This document shows positions 41,767 to 50,610 of a stretch of 64,000 bases of DNA, in pieces. The stretch's first letter is position 1. Each line of letters starts with the position of its first letter. This DNA is from an uncultured Muribaculaceae bacterium (GTDB taxonomy: Bacteria > Bacteroidota > Bacteroidia > Bacteroidales > Muribaculaceae). The translations under genes and the position numbers were made by a program. The stretch lies in assembly GCA_934667475.1 (NCBI GenBank), contig CAKUMB010000004.1, positions 62,001 to 126,000 on the forward strand, in the 5' to 3' direction. Below the pieces are notes generated by a model. It saw only the letters and a list, made by a program, of their open reading frames with translations. It made no database searches and was not told the DNA's origin.

Positions 41767-43389
41767 TCAGTTTGTTATTGGGAATGCCGCCTTGTGCTTG
41801 TCGAAGGCCTTCAGGGCCATCTCCACCACCTTGTCGGTGCGGTTCACTATGGGGTAGTAGGCGTTAGAGCCGAAAGCGTCGCGGGCAATGATGGCCTTGA
41901 TTTGGGTGGTCAGCAGGTCGCGCGACATGTCGATGTAGTACCAGCGGGCCGGTATGCCGTTTTGCGCGGCATAGTCCACAAAGTCGTTGAGCATGGCCTC
42001 GTTGCCGGGCAGCGTGCGCAGGAATTGCTTGTAGTCCTTCATTTGGCGCAGCGCGCTGCGGTTGGCGTCGGCGTAGTGGAACGCATACTGCTGCAGCATG
42101 CCGGCGTTGATCACCGCCACGTAGTATGACGAGATGCCCGACGTGTCGCGCGGCACGAATATGTCGGGAATGATGCCGCCGCCGCCATACACCTTGCGGC
42201 CGTGGGCGGTGTCGAATATCTTCGACTTGTCGATTTTTATGCTGTCGCGGCTAAATAGCTCGCCGTTGCTGTAGCGGTCAAACACCTCGTGCTCGTAGGC
42301 TTCTTCGCCCTCTTTGTAGGGCTTCTGTATGCAGCGGCCCGAGGGGGTGTAGTAGCGCGCTATGGTCATGCGTATGGCGCTGCTGTCGGGCAGCATAAAC
42401 TGCTTTTGCACCAGTCCCTTGCCAAACGAGCGGTTGCCTATTATCAGGCCGCGGTCGTTGTCTTGGATGGCGCCTGCGAATATCTCGCTCGCGCTGGCCG
42501 AGTACTCGTCGATGAGCACCACCAGTTCGGCGTCTTGAAACGAACCGTTGCCGTCGCTGTACACCATGCTGTCGTCGCGCTTGTAGCGGCCCTTGGTGCA
42601 CACTATCAGCTGGTTCTCGCTCAGAAACTCGTTGGCCATGGTGATGGCCACCTCCATATATCCGCCTCCGTTGCCGCGCAGGTCCACGATGTAGCGCTTG
42701 GCACCGTCCTTCTTGAGGCCGTTGAGTGCATTGATGAATTCGTCGTAGGTGTTGCTGCCAAACTGGTTCACCTTCACATAACCCGTGTTTTTCTCAATCA
42801 TGTAGGCGGCGTCCACCGAGTTCACCGGCACGTCGCCGCGCGTCACCTTAAAGGTGAGCGTCTTGGTCGAGTTGCTGCGCTTAATGCCCAGCTTCACCAC
42901 CGAGTTTTTGTCGCCGCGCAGCTTCGACTTCACAAAGTTGGCGTCAACGCTCTTGCCCACAAACGAGCTGTCGTTGACCGTGACAATGCGGTCACCGGCC
43001 AGGATGCCGGCCTTGTCCGACGGGCCGCCCGGAATCACTTCGACCACGGTGATGGTGTCGTTGTACATCTGAAACGAAATGCCTATGCCGCTGAAGCTGC
43101 CGTTCAGCTCCTCTTGGGCCGCCTTCAGGTCTTTGGCACTGAAATACACGGTGTGTGGGTCGAGCTTGCTCAGAATCTGCGGAATCGACATCTCAATCAG
43201 GTCGTTGATGTTCACGCTGTCGTCCACATAGTCGTCGGCAATCAGGTTGAGTATGGTGTTCAGCTTGCGGTCGCTGTCGGCAGTGTAGCGCTGGTTTGAA
43301 AAGCGGTTGCCCACCACAATTCCAATTATCACCGACACGGCAATGGCCATAGGCAGCCACAAGTAGTCATGTTTAGTGTTCAACTTCAT
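41767..43389 (-). CDS. S41 family C-terminal processing peptidase
   Basis: A 540-residue CtpA/Prc-like serine protease. A single N-terminal membrane segment (about 11-27) anchors it, followed by a PDZ domain (about 95-175) and the S41 catalytic domain. The nucleophile Ser lies in Ser-Ala-Ser-Ala-Ser-Glu-Ile-Phe (about residue 303) and the lysine partner in Phe-Gly-Lys-Gly-Leu-Val-Gln, some 25 residues later. Such proteases trim periplasmic or envelope proteins from the C terminus. Its operon neighbours are dCMP deaminase upstream and the folate cyclo-ligase downstream. Confidence 0.93.
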   Translation of the reverse strand: MKLNTKHDYLWLPMAIAVSVIIGIVVGNRFSNQRYTADSDRKLNTILNLIADDYVDDSVNINDLIEMSIPQILSKLDPHTVYFSAKDLKAAQEELNGSFSGIGISFQMYNDTITVVEVIPGGPSDKAGILAGDRIVTVNDSSFVGKSVDANFVKSKLRGDKNSVVKLGIKRSNSTKTLTFKVTRGDVPVNSVDAAYMIEKNTGYVKVNQFGSNTYDEFINALNGLKKDGAKRYIVDLRGNGGGYMEVAITMANEFLSENQLIVCTKGRYKRDDSMVYSDGNGSFQDAELVVLIDEYSASASEIFAGAIQDNDRGLIIGNRSFGKGLVQKQFMLPDSSAIRMTIARYYTPSGRCIQKPYKEGEEAYEHEVFDRYSNGELFSRDSIKIDKSKIFDTAHGRKVYGGGGIIPDIFVPRDTSGISSYYVAVINAGMLQQYAFHYADANRSALRQMKDYKQFLRTLPGNEAMLNDFVDYAAQNGIPARWYYIDMSRDLLTTQIKAIIARDAFGSNAYYPIVNRTDKVVEMALKAFDKHKAAFPITN

Positions 43390-43455
43390 TTATGCGTTGT
43401 TAATCTCTCTATGTGTGTGTTATATATATATTTGTCTGTATGTGTGCAATGTGCG

Positions 43456-43926
43456 TCACAGCTGGCGCGCGTCCGAAATTTCCCCGTTGCCGTCGTGCTC
43501 AAGCAGCACGCATTCTATGCCGGCACGCTTCAGCAGGTCGATGCCGTCGGTCAGGCGGTAGACCTCGCCAAACACCACGCGCTTTATGCCCGCCTGAATT
43601 ATGAGCTTGGCGCACTCGATGCATGGCGACGCCGTGACATACAGGGTGGAGCCGCTGCTGCTGTTGTTGCTTTGCGCCACTTTGGTTATGGCGTTGGCCT
43701 CGGCGTGCAGCACGTAGGCCTTGGTGTGGTTGTCGTCGTCTTCACACACGTTTTCAAAGCCCACGGGGGTGCCGTTGTAGCCGTCGGATATTATCATCTT
43801 GTCCTTCACTATGAGCGCGCCCACCTGCCGCCTGCGGCAGTATGAGTTTTCGGCCCATATCTGTGCCATTCTCAAATAGCGCGAATCCAGCAGAAATTGC
43901 TTGTGCGCAGCGTTGCCTTCTGACAT
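43456..43926 (-). CDS. Deoxycytidylate (dCMP) deaminase family protein
   Basis: Zinc-dependent deaminase that should convert dCMP to dUMP for thymidylate synthesis. The 156-residue protein has the catalytic His-Ala-Glu-Ala-Asn-Ala and the zinc-binding Pro-Cys-Ile-Glu-Cys-Ala-Lys motifs, and the Arg-Arg-Gln-Val-Gly-Ala-Leu-Ile-Val lead-in strand. Residues 1-15 may be disordered. I start at the Met of MSEGNAAHKQ; an upstream Met at 43959 is possible. A -7 box (TATATTTG) at 44030-44037 on the minus strand probably drives this gene and the four genes after it. Confidence 0.88.
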   Translation of the reverse strand: MSEGNAAHKQFLLDSRYLRMAQIWAENSYCRRRQVGALIVKDKMIISDGYNGTPVGFENVCEDDDNHTKAYVLHAEANAITKVAQSNNSSSGSTLYVTASPCIECAKLIIQAGIKRVVFGEVYRLTDGIDLLKRAGIECVLLEHDGNGEISDARQL

Positions 43927-44054
43927 ATATCTAACCTTGCTTGCGTTTTGCATATACATTTACAGGGGCTGTGGGGCCCGCAGCGGCCCTTGCCGCGCCA
44001 GTCCACAGCCTTAATCCTGAAATTTAACGCAAATATAGTAATTAAATACAAAAC

Positions 44055-44092
44055 AATAAGCGACTTTTCGAAGAAAAAAGCCGCTTATTTTC
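44055..44092 (-). terminator. Candidate terminator after the M3 peptidase gene
   Basis: Two nested arms, AATAAGCG (44055-44062) with CGCTTATT (44082-44089) and an inner CTTTT/AAAAG pair, form a hairpin 47 bases after the peptidase stop. The T-run on the minus strand is poor. Confidence 0.45.
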
Positions 44093-44135
44093 AGTTGTGT
44101 TGCCTTATGTGCCCATTCATGGGGCAGGGGGCGCG

Positions 44136-46229
44136 TCAGTGCTTAATGCCGTCGCGCTTGAGCAGCGCGTCGATTTTGGGTCCGCGGCCGCGGAAGCGCT
44201 TATACAGCTCCAGTGGCGGCTCGGTGCCGCCGCGCGACAGAATTATGTCGCGGAAGGCGTGGGCCGTGGCGTGGTTGAATATGCCGTCGTCCTTAAATTT
44301 CGAGAAGGCGTCGGCGTCGAGCACCTCGGCCCACTTGTAGCCGTAGTAGCCGGCTGCATAGCCGCCAGAGAATATGTGGGTGAACTGCGGCGACATGATG
44401 CAGCCCTCCACGGGCTTGAACACCTGCACTGGGCGGGTGGCGTTGTATTCAAACTTGAAGGGGTCGCCCGTGTAGGGCTTGGTGATGGTGTGCCATGCCA
44501 TGTCGAGGTAGCCGAAGCCCAGCTGGCGCACGCATGAGTAGGCGGCGCCATATTGCGACGAGGCCACCACCTTGTCAATCAGCTCCTGCGGAATGGGTTC
44601 GCCCGTCAGGTAGTGCTTGGCAAAGCTGTCGAGAAACTCGCGCTCGGTGAGGAAGTTTTCGTTGAACTGCGAGGGCAGCTCCACGAAGTCGCGATACACG
44701 TTGGTGCCCGACGTCGACACATATTTGCAGCGCGACAGCAGGCTGTGCAGGCCGTGTCCGAATTCGTGTATGAAGGTCTCCACCTCATAGTAGGTGAGCA
44801 GCGACGGCTTGGTGTCGGTGGGGCGGGTGAAGTTCATAGTCAGCGTCACTATGGGACGTATGTCGTTGCCGTCGGCGTCGACATACTGCTCGCGGAAGTT
44901 GGTCATCCACGCGCCGCTCTGCTTGGTGCTGCGCGGGAAGAAGTCGGTGTAGAGCATGCCCATCCACTTGCCGTTTTCATCGGTCACGTCATACACCTTC
45001 ATCTCGGGGTTGAACACTTGTGCGTCGTGGTTTTCGGTGAAGTGCAGCCCGTAGAGGCGCGTGGCCAGGCCAAAGATGCCGCGGGTCACGTTGCCCAGCT
45101 CAAAGTAGGGGCGCAGCAGCTCGTCGTTCACCTTATATTTCTCGTCTTTCTCCTTGTTGGAGTAGTATGAGTAGTCCCAGGGCATGATTTCAACCGGCTT
45201 GCCCTCCAGTTTCGACGCATAGGCCGTGAGCTCCTTCATGTCGGCCTTCTGCACGGGCAGGTAGGCGGCTTTGAGCTTGCCCAGCATGTCATACACGTTG
45301 GCTGTGTTTTCGGCCATCATGTCTTGCAGGTGATAGTCGGCATAGGTCTTGAATCCCAGCAGGTTGGCAATGGCCAGGCGGGTGTTGGCTATGTCCTTCA
45401 TCACGTCAAGGTTGCTATACTGGCCGCTGGTGCACTGGGTGTTGTAGAGGCGGTAGAGCTTCTCGCGCAGGTCGCGGCGCGACGAGTATTTCATAAACGC
45501 CATGTAGCTGGGGGCGTGCAGTGTGACCACGTATTTCCCTTCCAGCCCGGCCTCCTGCGCTGCTGCGCGCGCTGCCTCGACGGCACTTTCGGGCAGCCCT
45601 GCGAGGTCGGCCTCGTCGAGCACCAGGCGCTCGGCGCTGGTGGCTTTAAGCGCGTTTTGCTCAAATTTGAGCGAGGACTCGGTGAGGTGCTTGCTCAGTT
45701 CCTTGTATTTGTCGCGGTTGGCGCCTTCAAGGGCGGCGCCGCTGCGCACAAACGACTCGTAGGTGCTCTTCAGCAGCATGTAGTCCTCGGTGTCGTGCTT
45801 GCTGCGGTCGAATGCGGCGTGCACCTGCTTGATGCGCTGCCACAGCTTTTCGTTGAGTGTGATGCTGTTGGAGTGTTCCGACAGTATCGGGGTCACGCGG
45901 TTCGACACGGCCAGCAGCGAGTCGTCGGCGTTGGCCGACAGCAGCGGGTAGAACACGTTGAGCACGCGGTTCAGCGTCTTGCCAGCCCGCTCAAGGGCCA
46001 CAATGGTGTTCTCGAATGTGGGGGCCGCCGTCTGGTTGGCAATGGCCTCTACCTCGGCGTTGTGTTCCTTTATGCCCTGCATAATGGCCGGCTCGAAGTC
46101 GGCGGTGGTGATCCGGTCAAACGGAATCGCCCCGTGGGTGGTTTGGAACTCGTGAAAAAATACGTTGTCAGCGTTCATCGTTAGTGTGATTGTGATAAAT
46201 GATAAAACTGTTGCTAAAATCCTTTTCAT
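44136..46229 (-). CDS. M3 family metallopeptidase (dipeptidyl carboxypeptidase type)
   Basis: A 697-residue zinc peptidase of the oligopeptidase A / Dcp family. The N terminus MKRILATVLSFITITLTMNA looks like a signal peptide, suggesting a periplasmic enzyme that degrades peptides. The zinc motif His-Glu-Phe-Gly-His is at residues 488-492 and the third ligand Glu follows in Phe-Val-Glu-Leu-Pro-Ser. The Met at 46229 was chosen because it opens the signal peptide; longer starts overlap the TPR gene. The two are adjacent and probably co-transcribed. Confidence 0.92.
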   Translation of the reverse strand: MKRILATVLSFITITLTMNADNVFFHEFQTTHGAIPFDRITTADFEPAIMQGIKEHNAEVEAIANQTAAPTFENTIVALERAGKTLNRVLNVFYPLLSANADDSLLAVSNRVTPILSEHSNSITLNEKLWQRIKQVHAAFDRSKHDTEDYMLLKSTYESFVRSGAALEGANRDKYKELSKHLTESSLKFEQNALKATSAERLVLDEADLAGLPESAVEAARAAAQEAGLEGKYVVTLHAPSYMAFMKYSSRRDLREKLYRLYNTQCTSGQYSNLDVMKDIANTRLAIANLLGFKTYADYHLQDMMAENTANVYDMLGKLKAAYLPVQKADMKELTAYASKLEGKPVEIMPWDYSYYSNKEKDEKYKVNDELLRPYFELGNVTRGIFGLATRLYGLHFTENHDAQVFNPEMKVYDVTDENGKWMGMLYTDFFPRSTKQSGAWMTNFREQYVDADGNDIRPIVTLTMNFTRPTDTKPSLLTYYEVETFIHEFGHGLHSLLSRCKYVSTSGTNVYRDFVELPSQFNENFLTEREFLDSFAKHYLTGEPIPQELIDKVVASSQYGAAYSCVRQLGFGYLDMAWHTITKPYTGDPFKFEYNATRPVQVFKPVEGCIMSPQFTHIFSGGYAAGYYGYKWAEVLDADAFSKFKDDGIFNHATAHAFRDIILSRGGTEPPLELYKRFRGRGPKIDALLKRDGIKH

Positions 46230-46239
46230 AAACATTCTA

Positions 46240-48441
46240 TTAGCGGGTGAGTGTGGATTTATAGTGTGTGGAATCGTTGCCGCGCCAGTCAACGCCGGCC
46301 GTAGCCGCGTCGGCCGCCAGATGCAGGTCGGCCTCGCTCACCCCGCGCTCGGCAAGGTAGTGGGCGTCGCTCTCAATCGAGGCCGCAAACGCCTTGCGGT
46401 CGGCCCTGGCAGCCCTGCGGTAGGTCTCTACGGCCTCTTTCACGCGTCCTGCGCACAGCAGCATGTGGCCGTGGTTTAGCATGTCTTGGGCCGTAGGGGT
46501 GTCGCTCTCGGCTATTTTGCGGTAATACTTGTCGCTCTGCTCGTAGTTGCCCGTCAGCAGCGAGCACCACGCAATGGGGCGCCATGCCTTGTGGCTGGCC
46601 TCGTCTATGAGGTCGGCCTTGAAGTAGTAGTTAAGCGCCTCGGCAGCATTGCCCTTCTCCAGCAGGCAGTGCCCCATGCTCAGCGCGTTGGCTGCCAGGC
46701 CGGGGTGCAGCTCGTCGGCCTTTTGGTAATACTTCAAGGCCTCGTCCCACTGGCGCAGGTTGCGGTATGCCATGGCAATGCGGCGCAGGTTCCATGCGTC
46801 GCCGCCGTTGGCTATCTCATATTTCTTGTAGCAGTCGAGGGCCTTGGCCGTGTCGCCCAGGTTCTGGTAGGCGAAGCCCAGCTTCTGGAAAATGCGCGGG
46901 TCTATGCTGTCCTTGCTCATCAGCAGCGCGTTGAAGTAGGTCACCGCATCGGCATGGAAGCCTGCCTTCAGGTAGTATTCGGCCACAAGGCTCAGGTTCT
47001 CGCTGGTGTTGGCCGCCTGGCTCAGATAGGGGATGCGGGTCAGGTTGATGTCGGCGTCAAACAGCGGCCTGAATTCACGCCGCCGCGAAAACAGCTTGAA
47101 AAACCTGTAGAGGTCTTGTATGTAGCGGTTGATGATGGCGTCGCGCGACTCAGCGCCGCTGGCGTGGTTGAATGTCGACATTTGGCCGCCAAGCTGCGAG
47201 GCTATGGCCTCGCGCTGGCCGGGCATGTTGAGCAGCGTCAGCGCAAACGAGAACTTGTCGCTGTTGCACAGCAGCGGTGCCGCCTCGAGCATTTTCAGTA
47301 TCTGGCTGCCGCCGCTGTTGAGGCCCGTCAGGGCCGAGTGGTCGGGGTGGAATGGCGTGAACCAGTTGGCCAGCGTCTGGAAAAACGGGTATGACTTCAG
47401 CTTGGCAAATGTGCCAATGAACACGTCGTTGCCCTCCATTTGCAGCTCGTTGAACTCATCTATCTTTTTGCGTATGCCACTCTCTTCAAGCCAGTTTTGC
47501 CACTCTGGGTTGCCCTCTATCTCATCGAAGTCGATGGGCGTGCTGCGGTTGCGCAGCTTCTTGGCCAGGTCGGGGTTGGCCTTCATAATGTCTGGAATAA
47601 TGGTGTCGTTGAGCTTGTTGCTCACGTTCTCGGCATTGCGGGCGCGGGCCAGGCGCATCATCATGCATTGCATGTCGGCCGCCAGATGCGGCGAGCCGCT
47701 AAGCATGGCCTCGGCAGCTTCGTGCACAGCGGCCGAGCACGCTATGCGCTGGCTGTGTATGTGCATGGCCAGCGCAGTGCCCACCAGGGCGCGCAGCTGC
47801 ACCTCGGGCAACGTGGCTGTGGTGTAGGTGCCGGCAAGCAGCAGCAGCTTCTGCTCGTCGTAATATACTGTGAGGCCCAGCAGCAGCGCGGCCACAATCA
47901 TGCTCTTGAAGTGCGGCGGCACATCGCCCGAGGCCAGTGTGCGGCGCAGCAGGCCGGCCTCGACCGCAGTCAGCGGATATGAGCTCCACACCTTGTTGAA
48001 TATCTTCACCTCAATCTTCTCGCGGTCGTCGAGCAGGCTGGCCGTGTTGCCCCCTGTGGCCGCAGCCAGGCGCGAGCATGCGTCGGTGTAGTCGGCCAGC
48101 TCGCAGTTTAGCGACACGCCTGCGCCGCTGTTGTGCCTCAGAAAAAACAGGTCGTACGATGTGGGTGCGGCAGCCTCCACCTCACACTTGTCGGCAATGT
48201 CGAGCGCCGAGCCCACAATGTCGTCGAGCACCTTGCCGCGCTGCGGGTCGGGCAGCCCGTCGGCCATATATTTCAGCATATACTTGTAGGTGGTGGCTAT
48301 GCGGTTCCACTCGTCAATCAGCTCGCCCTTGGCCACCGTCTCCACCAGCTGGTGAAGCGCCGCCAGGGCTTCGGCCAGGCGGTGCGAATGCAGCAGCCGC
48401 GCTATGTCGTGTCGTTGTTTCTTGATTTCTGCTATGTCCAT
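46240..48441 (-). CDS. Large TPR-containing protein of unknown function
   Basis: A 733-residue predicted soluble protein without a signal peptide. The first 480 residues are helical and not recognised. The last third (about 480-690) contains tetratricopeptide repeats, for example Ala-Leu-Lys-Tyr-Tyr-Gln-Lys-Ala-Asp and Ala-Leu-Asn-Tyr-Tyr-Phe-Lys-Ala, which typically hold protein partners. No catalytic motif is visible. I start at MDIAEIKKQRHDIA; Met residues at 48477 and 48450 are possible alternatives. The M3 peptidase gene begins 10 bases after its stop codon, so they probably form an operon. Confidence 0.75.
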   Translation of the reverse strand: MDIAEIKKQRHDIARLLHSHRLAEALAALHQLVETVAKGELIDEWNRIATTYKYMLKYMADGLPDPQRGKVLDDIVGSALDIADKCEVEAAAPTSYDLFFLRHNSGAGVSLNCELADYTDACSRLAAATGGNTASLLDDREKIEVKIFNKVWSSYPLTAVEAGLLRRTLASGDVPPHFKSMIVAALLLGLTVYYDEQKLLLLAGTYTTATLPEVQLRALVGTALAMHIHSQRIACSAAVHEAAEAMLSGSPHLAADMQCMMMRLARARNAENVSNKLNDTIIPDIMKANPDLAKKLRNRSTPIDFDEIEGNPEWQNWLEESGIRKKIDEFNELQMEGNDVFIGTFAKLKSYPFFQTLANWFTPFHPDHSALTGLNSGGSQILKMLEAAPLLCNSDKFSFALTLLNMPGQREAIASQLGGQMSTFNHASGAESRDAIINRYIQDLYRFFKLFSRRREFRPLFDADINLTRIPYLSQAANTSENLSLVAEYYLKAGFHADAVTYFNALLMSKDSIDPRIFQKLGFAYQNLGDTAKALDCYKKYEIANGGDAWNLRRIAMAYRNLRQWDEALKYYQKADELHPGLAANALSMGHCLLEKGNAAEALNYYFKADLIDEASHKAWRPIAWCSLLTGNYEQSDKYYRKIAESDTPTAQDMLNHGHMLLCAGRVKEAVETYRRAARADRKAFAASIESDAHYLAERGVSEADLHLAADAATAGVDWRGNDSTHYKSTLTR

Positions 48442-48474
48442 TTTCTGCATTAAGTTGTGTGTGCAACTATATTG

Positions 48475-48482
48475 CAAATTTA
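48475..48482 (-). promoter_or_regulatory. -7 box of the TPR-M3 peptidase operon
   Basis: TAAATTTG on the minus strand, 33 bases before the chosen start of the TPR gene. The nearest TTTG lies 24 nt upstream, slightly too far for a standard -33 box. Confidence 0.45.
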
Positions 48483-48499
48483 ATTAAATATAATTATTT

Positions 48500-48522
48500 A
48501 AGCGGCCAAATAAGCGGCCAAA
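48500..48522. repeat. Two direct copies of AAGCGGCCAAA
   Basis: AAGCGGCCAAA occurs at 48500-48510 and 48512-48522, a 12-base period, in the divergent promoter region between the TPR and DUF4293 genes. The period is close to one helix turn, so a paired protein site is possible. Confidence 0.5.
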
Positions 48523-48536
48523 ACAAATTATTTGGT

Positions 48537-48544
48537 TACTTTTG
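48537..48544 (+). promoter_or_regulatory. -7 box of the DUF4293 gene
   Basis: TACTTTTG fits the -7 consensus 50 bases before the start codon. No clear -33 box. Confidence 0.4.
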
Positions 48545-48594
48545 TAATAGTTAAATATGATTGATGTAACCGCTAAAAAACAAAAAGACAGAAA

Positions 48595-49047
48595 ATGGTA
48601 ATACAAAGGTTGCAGACCCTGTATCTGCTCATTGCCACCGTGCTTATGGTGGTGTTTGCATTCTGCCCGTCGGTGATTATCCAGTCGGGCGGCCCCGAGT
48701 ATGCGATAGGCGTGCTCAAGACAGGTGTGGCGGGCTCCACCCACCCCGACCTGCTGATGACCACCGTGGGCGCGCTGGTGGTGCTGCTCTCGCTCATCAC
48801 AATATTCAAGTTTAAAAACCTGAAGTTGCAATTGAAGCTTTGTTCAATAAATGCAGCTCTCACAGTGACTTTACTGCTGATTCCAACTATTCTCGCGCTC
48901 ACGCTGCGCGGCAAGGCCGAGGTGACGTCGGTGTGCTTGACGCTCTACAACGCCATGCCTGTGCTGGCTGTGGTCATGCAGATTTTGGCCCACCGCGCCA
49001 TCATGCACGACAAGAAGCTGCTCAGCAGCAGCGAGCGGCTGCGATAG
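48595..49047 (+). CDS. DUF4293 family membrane protein
   Basis: A 150-residue inner-membrane protein with four hydrophobic helices (about 6-24, 45-67, 79-100 and 108-130). The opening MVIQRLQTLYLLIATVLM is characteristic of DUF4293, a Bacteroidota family of unknown function. There is no signal peptide and the C terminus is charged and cytoplasmic. nhaD follows on the same strand after 137 bases. Confidence 0.8.
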   Translation: MVIQRLQTLYLLIATVLMVVFAFCPSVIIQSGGPEYAIGVLKTGVAGSTHPDLLMTTVGALVVLLSLITIFKFKNLKLQLKLCSINAALTVTLLLIPTILALTLRGKAEVTSVCLTLYNAMPVLAVVMQILAHRAIMHDKKLLSSSERLR

Positions 49048-49184
49048 CGCCGATGCGGGCCCGCATGGCGCTGCCGTTCTCTCGATTGTTATCGCCAGGG
49101 CGGCACCGCAACATTAACACTAACATATCTGAATTTTCATATTAAACCATTAATTAACAAAAGCTTAAATTATTATTTTTAGAG

Positions 49185-50516
49185 ATGATCACAGCAATGA
49201 TAGTTGTCTTTGTAATTGGCTATATGCTGATTGCATGTGAGCACACGCTGAAAATTAACAAGTCCACATTCGCCCTCATCATGTGCGGTGTGCTGTGGAC
49301 TATATACGTTACTATGGCTGGCGACCCCAACCTCGACCACGACATGATGGTGCTGCTGGGCGACACCTGCGAGGTGCTCATATTCCTTATTGGAGCAATG
49401 ACCATAGTGGAGCACATCGACCGTTATGGCGGCTTCAACTTCATCACTCAGCACATTCATGCCAAGAGCAAGAAGGAGCTGTTGTGGATTCTGGCCTTGT
49501 TCACATTCTTTATGTCGGCCGTGCTCGACAACATGACCACCACCATAATAATGGTGATGATGCTGCGCCGCCTGCTATCTGACCAAAAAGAGCGTTGGCT
49601 CTTTGCCAGCGTCATAGTGCTTGCCGCCAACAGCGGTGGCGCGTGGTCGCCAATTGGCGATGTCACCACCATCATGCTTTGGATGGACGACAAGGTGACT
49701 TCGGGCAGCCTCATCCTCAATCTGCTAATCCCCAGCCTGGTGTCGGTGGTGATACCGCTGCTCATAGCCACGCGCTTCATCAAGGACAACCACTTCGACC
49801 ACGTGGCCATGAAGTCTAACGCCACCGTGTCGCCCCTGGCAGCCAAGTATCCCAACCTGAGCAAAGCCATGCTCATTATCGGTGTGCTGGCACTGCTGTT
49901 TGTGCCCGTGTTCAAGACCATTACCCATCTGCCTCCCTTCATGGGCATGATGATTTCGCTGGGTGTGGTGTGGCTCATCACCGAGGTGCTGCTCACACGC
50001 ATGCACATCAATCCCGAGCTGGGCGGACGCGTGTCGCAGACGGTGCGCCACATCGACATGCCCACCATTCTATTCTTCCTTGGCATCCTCATGGCCGTCA
50101 ATGCGCTGCAGCAGGCTGGCGTGCTGGCATCGGTGGCCAATGGCATGAACACATCCATTCAAGAGCCGTTCACCATTGCCACCCTCATTGGCGTGCTCTC
50201 GTCGGTGGTCGACAATGTGCCGCTTGTGGCCGCGTGCATCAAGATGTTCAGCGACATGCCCGCACTGCAGGCCATCAGTCTTGACTATGCCCACTACTTC
50301 ATCGAAGACGGCCTCTTCTGGCACCTGCTCACCTTCACTGCCGGTGTGGGCGGCAGCCTGCTCATCATTGGCTCAGCGGCCGGTGTGGTGGCCATGGGCA
50401 TCGAGAAGATTCCGTTCTTCTGGTATCTCAAGCGCATCACCATCATGGGCCTGCTCGGCTATCTGGCAGGTGTGGCGCTCATTTATCTTGAGAGCCTTTG
50501 CCCCTTCTTCCTATAG
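49185..50516 (+). CDS. nhaD: Sodium:proton antiporter, NhaD type
   Basis: A 443-residue inner-membrane protein with about 11-12 helices, belonging to the NhaD/ion transporter superfamily, expected to export Na+ in exchange for H+. The conserved Met-Ser-Ala-Val-Leu-Asp-Asn-Met-Thr-Thr-Thr (about 107-117), Ala-Asn-Ser-Gly-Gly-Ala-Trp-Ser-Pro-Ile-Gly-Asp-Val-Thr-Thr, and Ser-Val-Val-Asp-Asn-Val-Pro-Leu-Val-Ala segments carry the charged and polar residues of the transport core. A possible upstream Met is absent; start is unambiguous within the hydrophobic beginning. Confidence 0.92.
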   Translation: MITAMIVVFVIGYMLIACEHTLKINKSTFALIMCGVLWTIYVTMAGDPNLDHDMMVLLGDTCEVLIFLIGAMTIVEHIDRYGGFNFITQHIHAKSKKELLWILALFTFFMSAVLDNMTTTIIMVMMLRRLLSDQKERWLFASVIVLAANSGGAWSPIGDVTTIMLWMDDKVTSGSLILNLLIPSLVSVVIPLLIATRFIKDNHFDHVAMKSNATVSPLAAKYPNLSKAMLIIGVLALLFVPVFKTITHLPPFMGMMISLGVVWLITEVLLTRMHINPELGGRVSQTVRHIDMPTILFFLGILMAVNALQQAGVLASVANGMNTSIQEPFTIATLIGVLSSVVDNVPLVAACIKMFSDMPALQAISLDYAHYFIEDGLFWHLLTFTAGVGGSLLIIGSAAGVVAMGIEKIPFFWYLKRITIMGLLGYLAGVALIYLESLCPFFL

Positions 50517-50530
50517 ACTTTAATTTAACG

Positions 50531-50587
50531 CAATAAGCCGAAAGCCGGCCTACGCACACATTGCGTAGGCCGGCTTTCGGCTTATTG
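50531..50587. terminator. Perfect 26-bp hairpin between nhaD and uvrA
   Basis: The arms 50531-50556 and 50562-50587 are exact complements with a five-base loop. It lies between convergent nhaD and uvrA stops and probably ends both transcripts, although neither side has a long T-run. Confidence 0.7.
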
Positions 50588-50610
50588 ATATTGCGTCGGC
50601 TAATGCCTTG

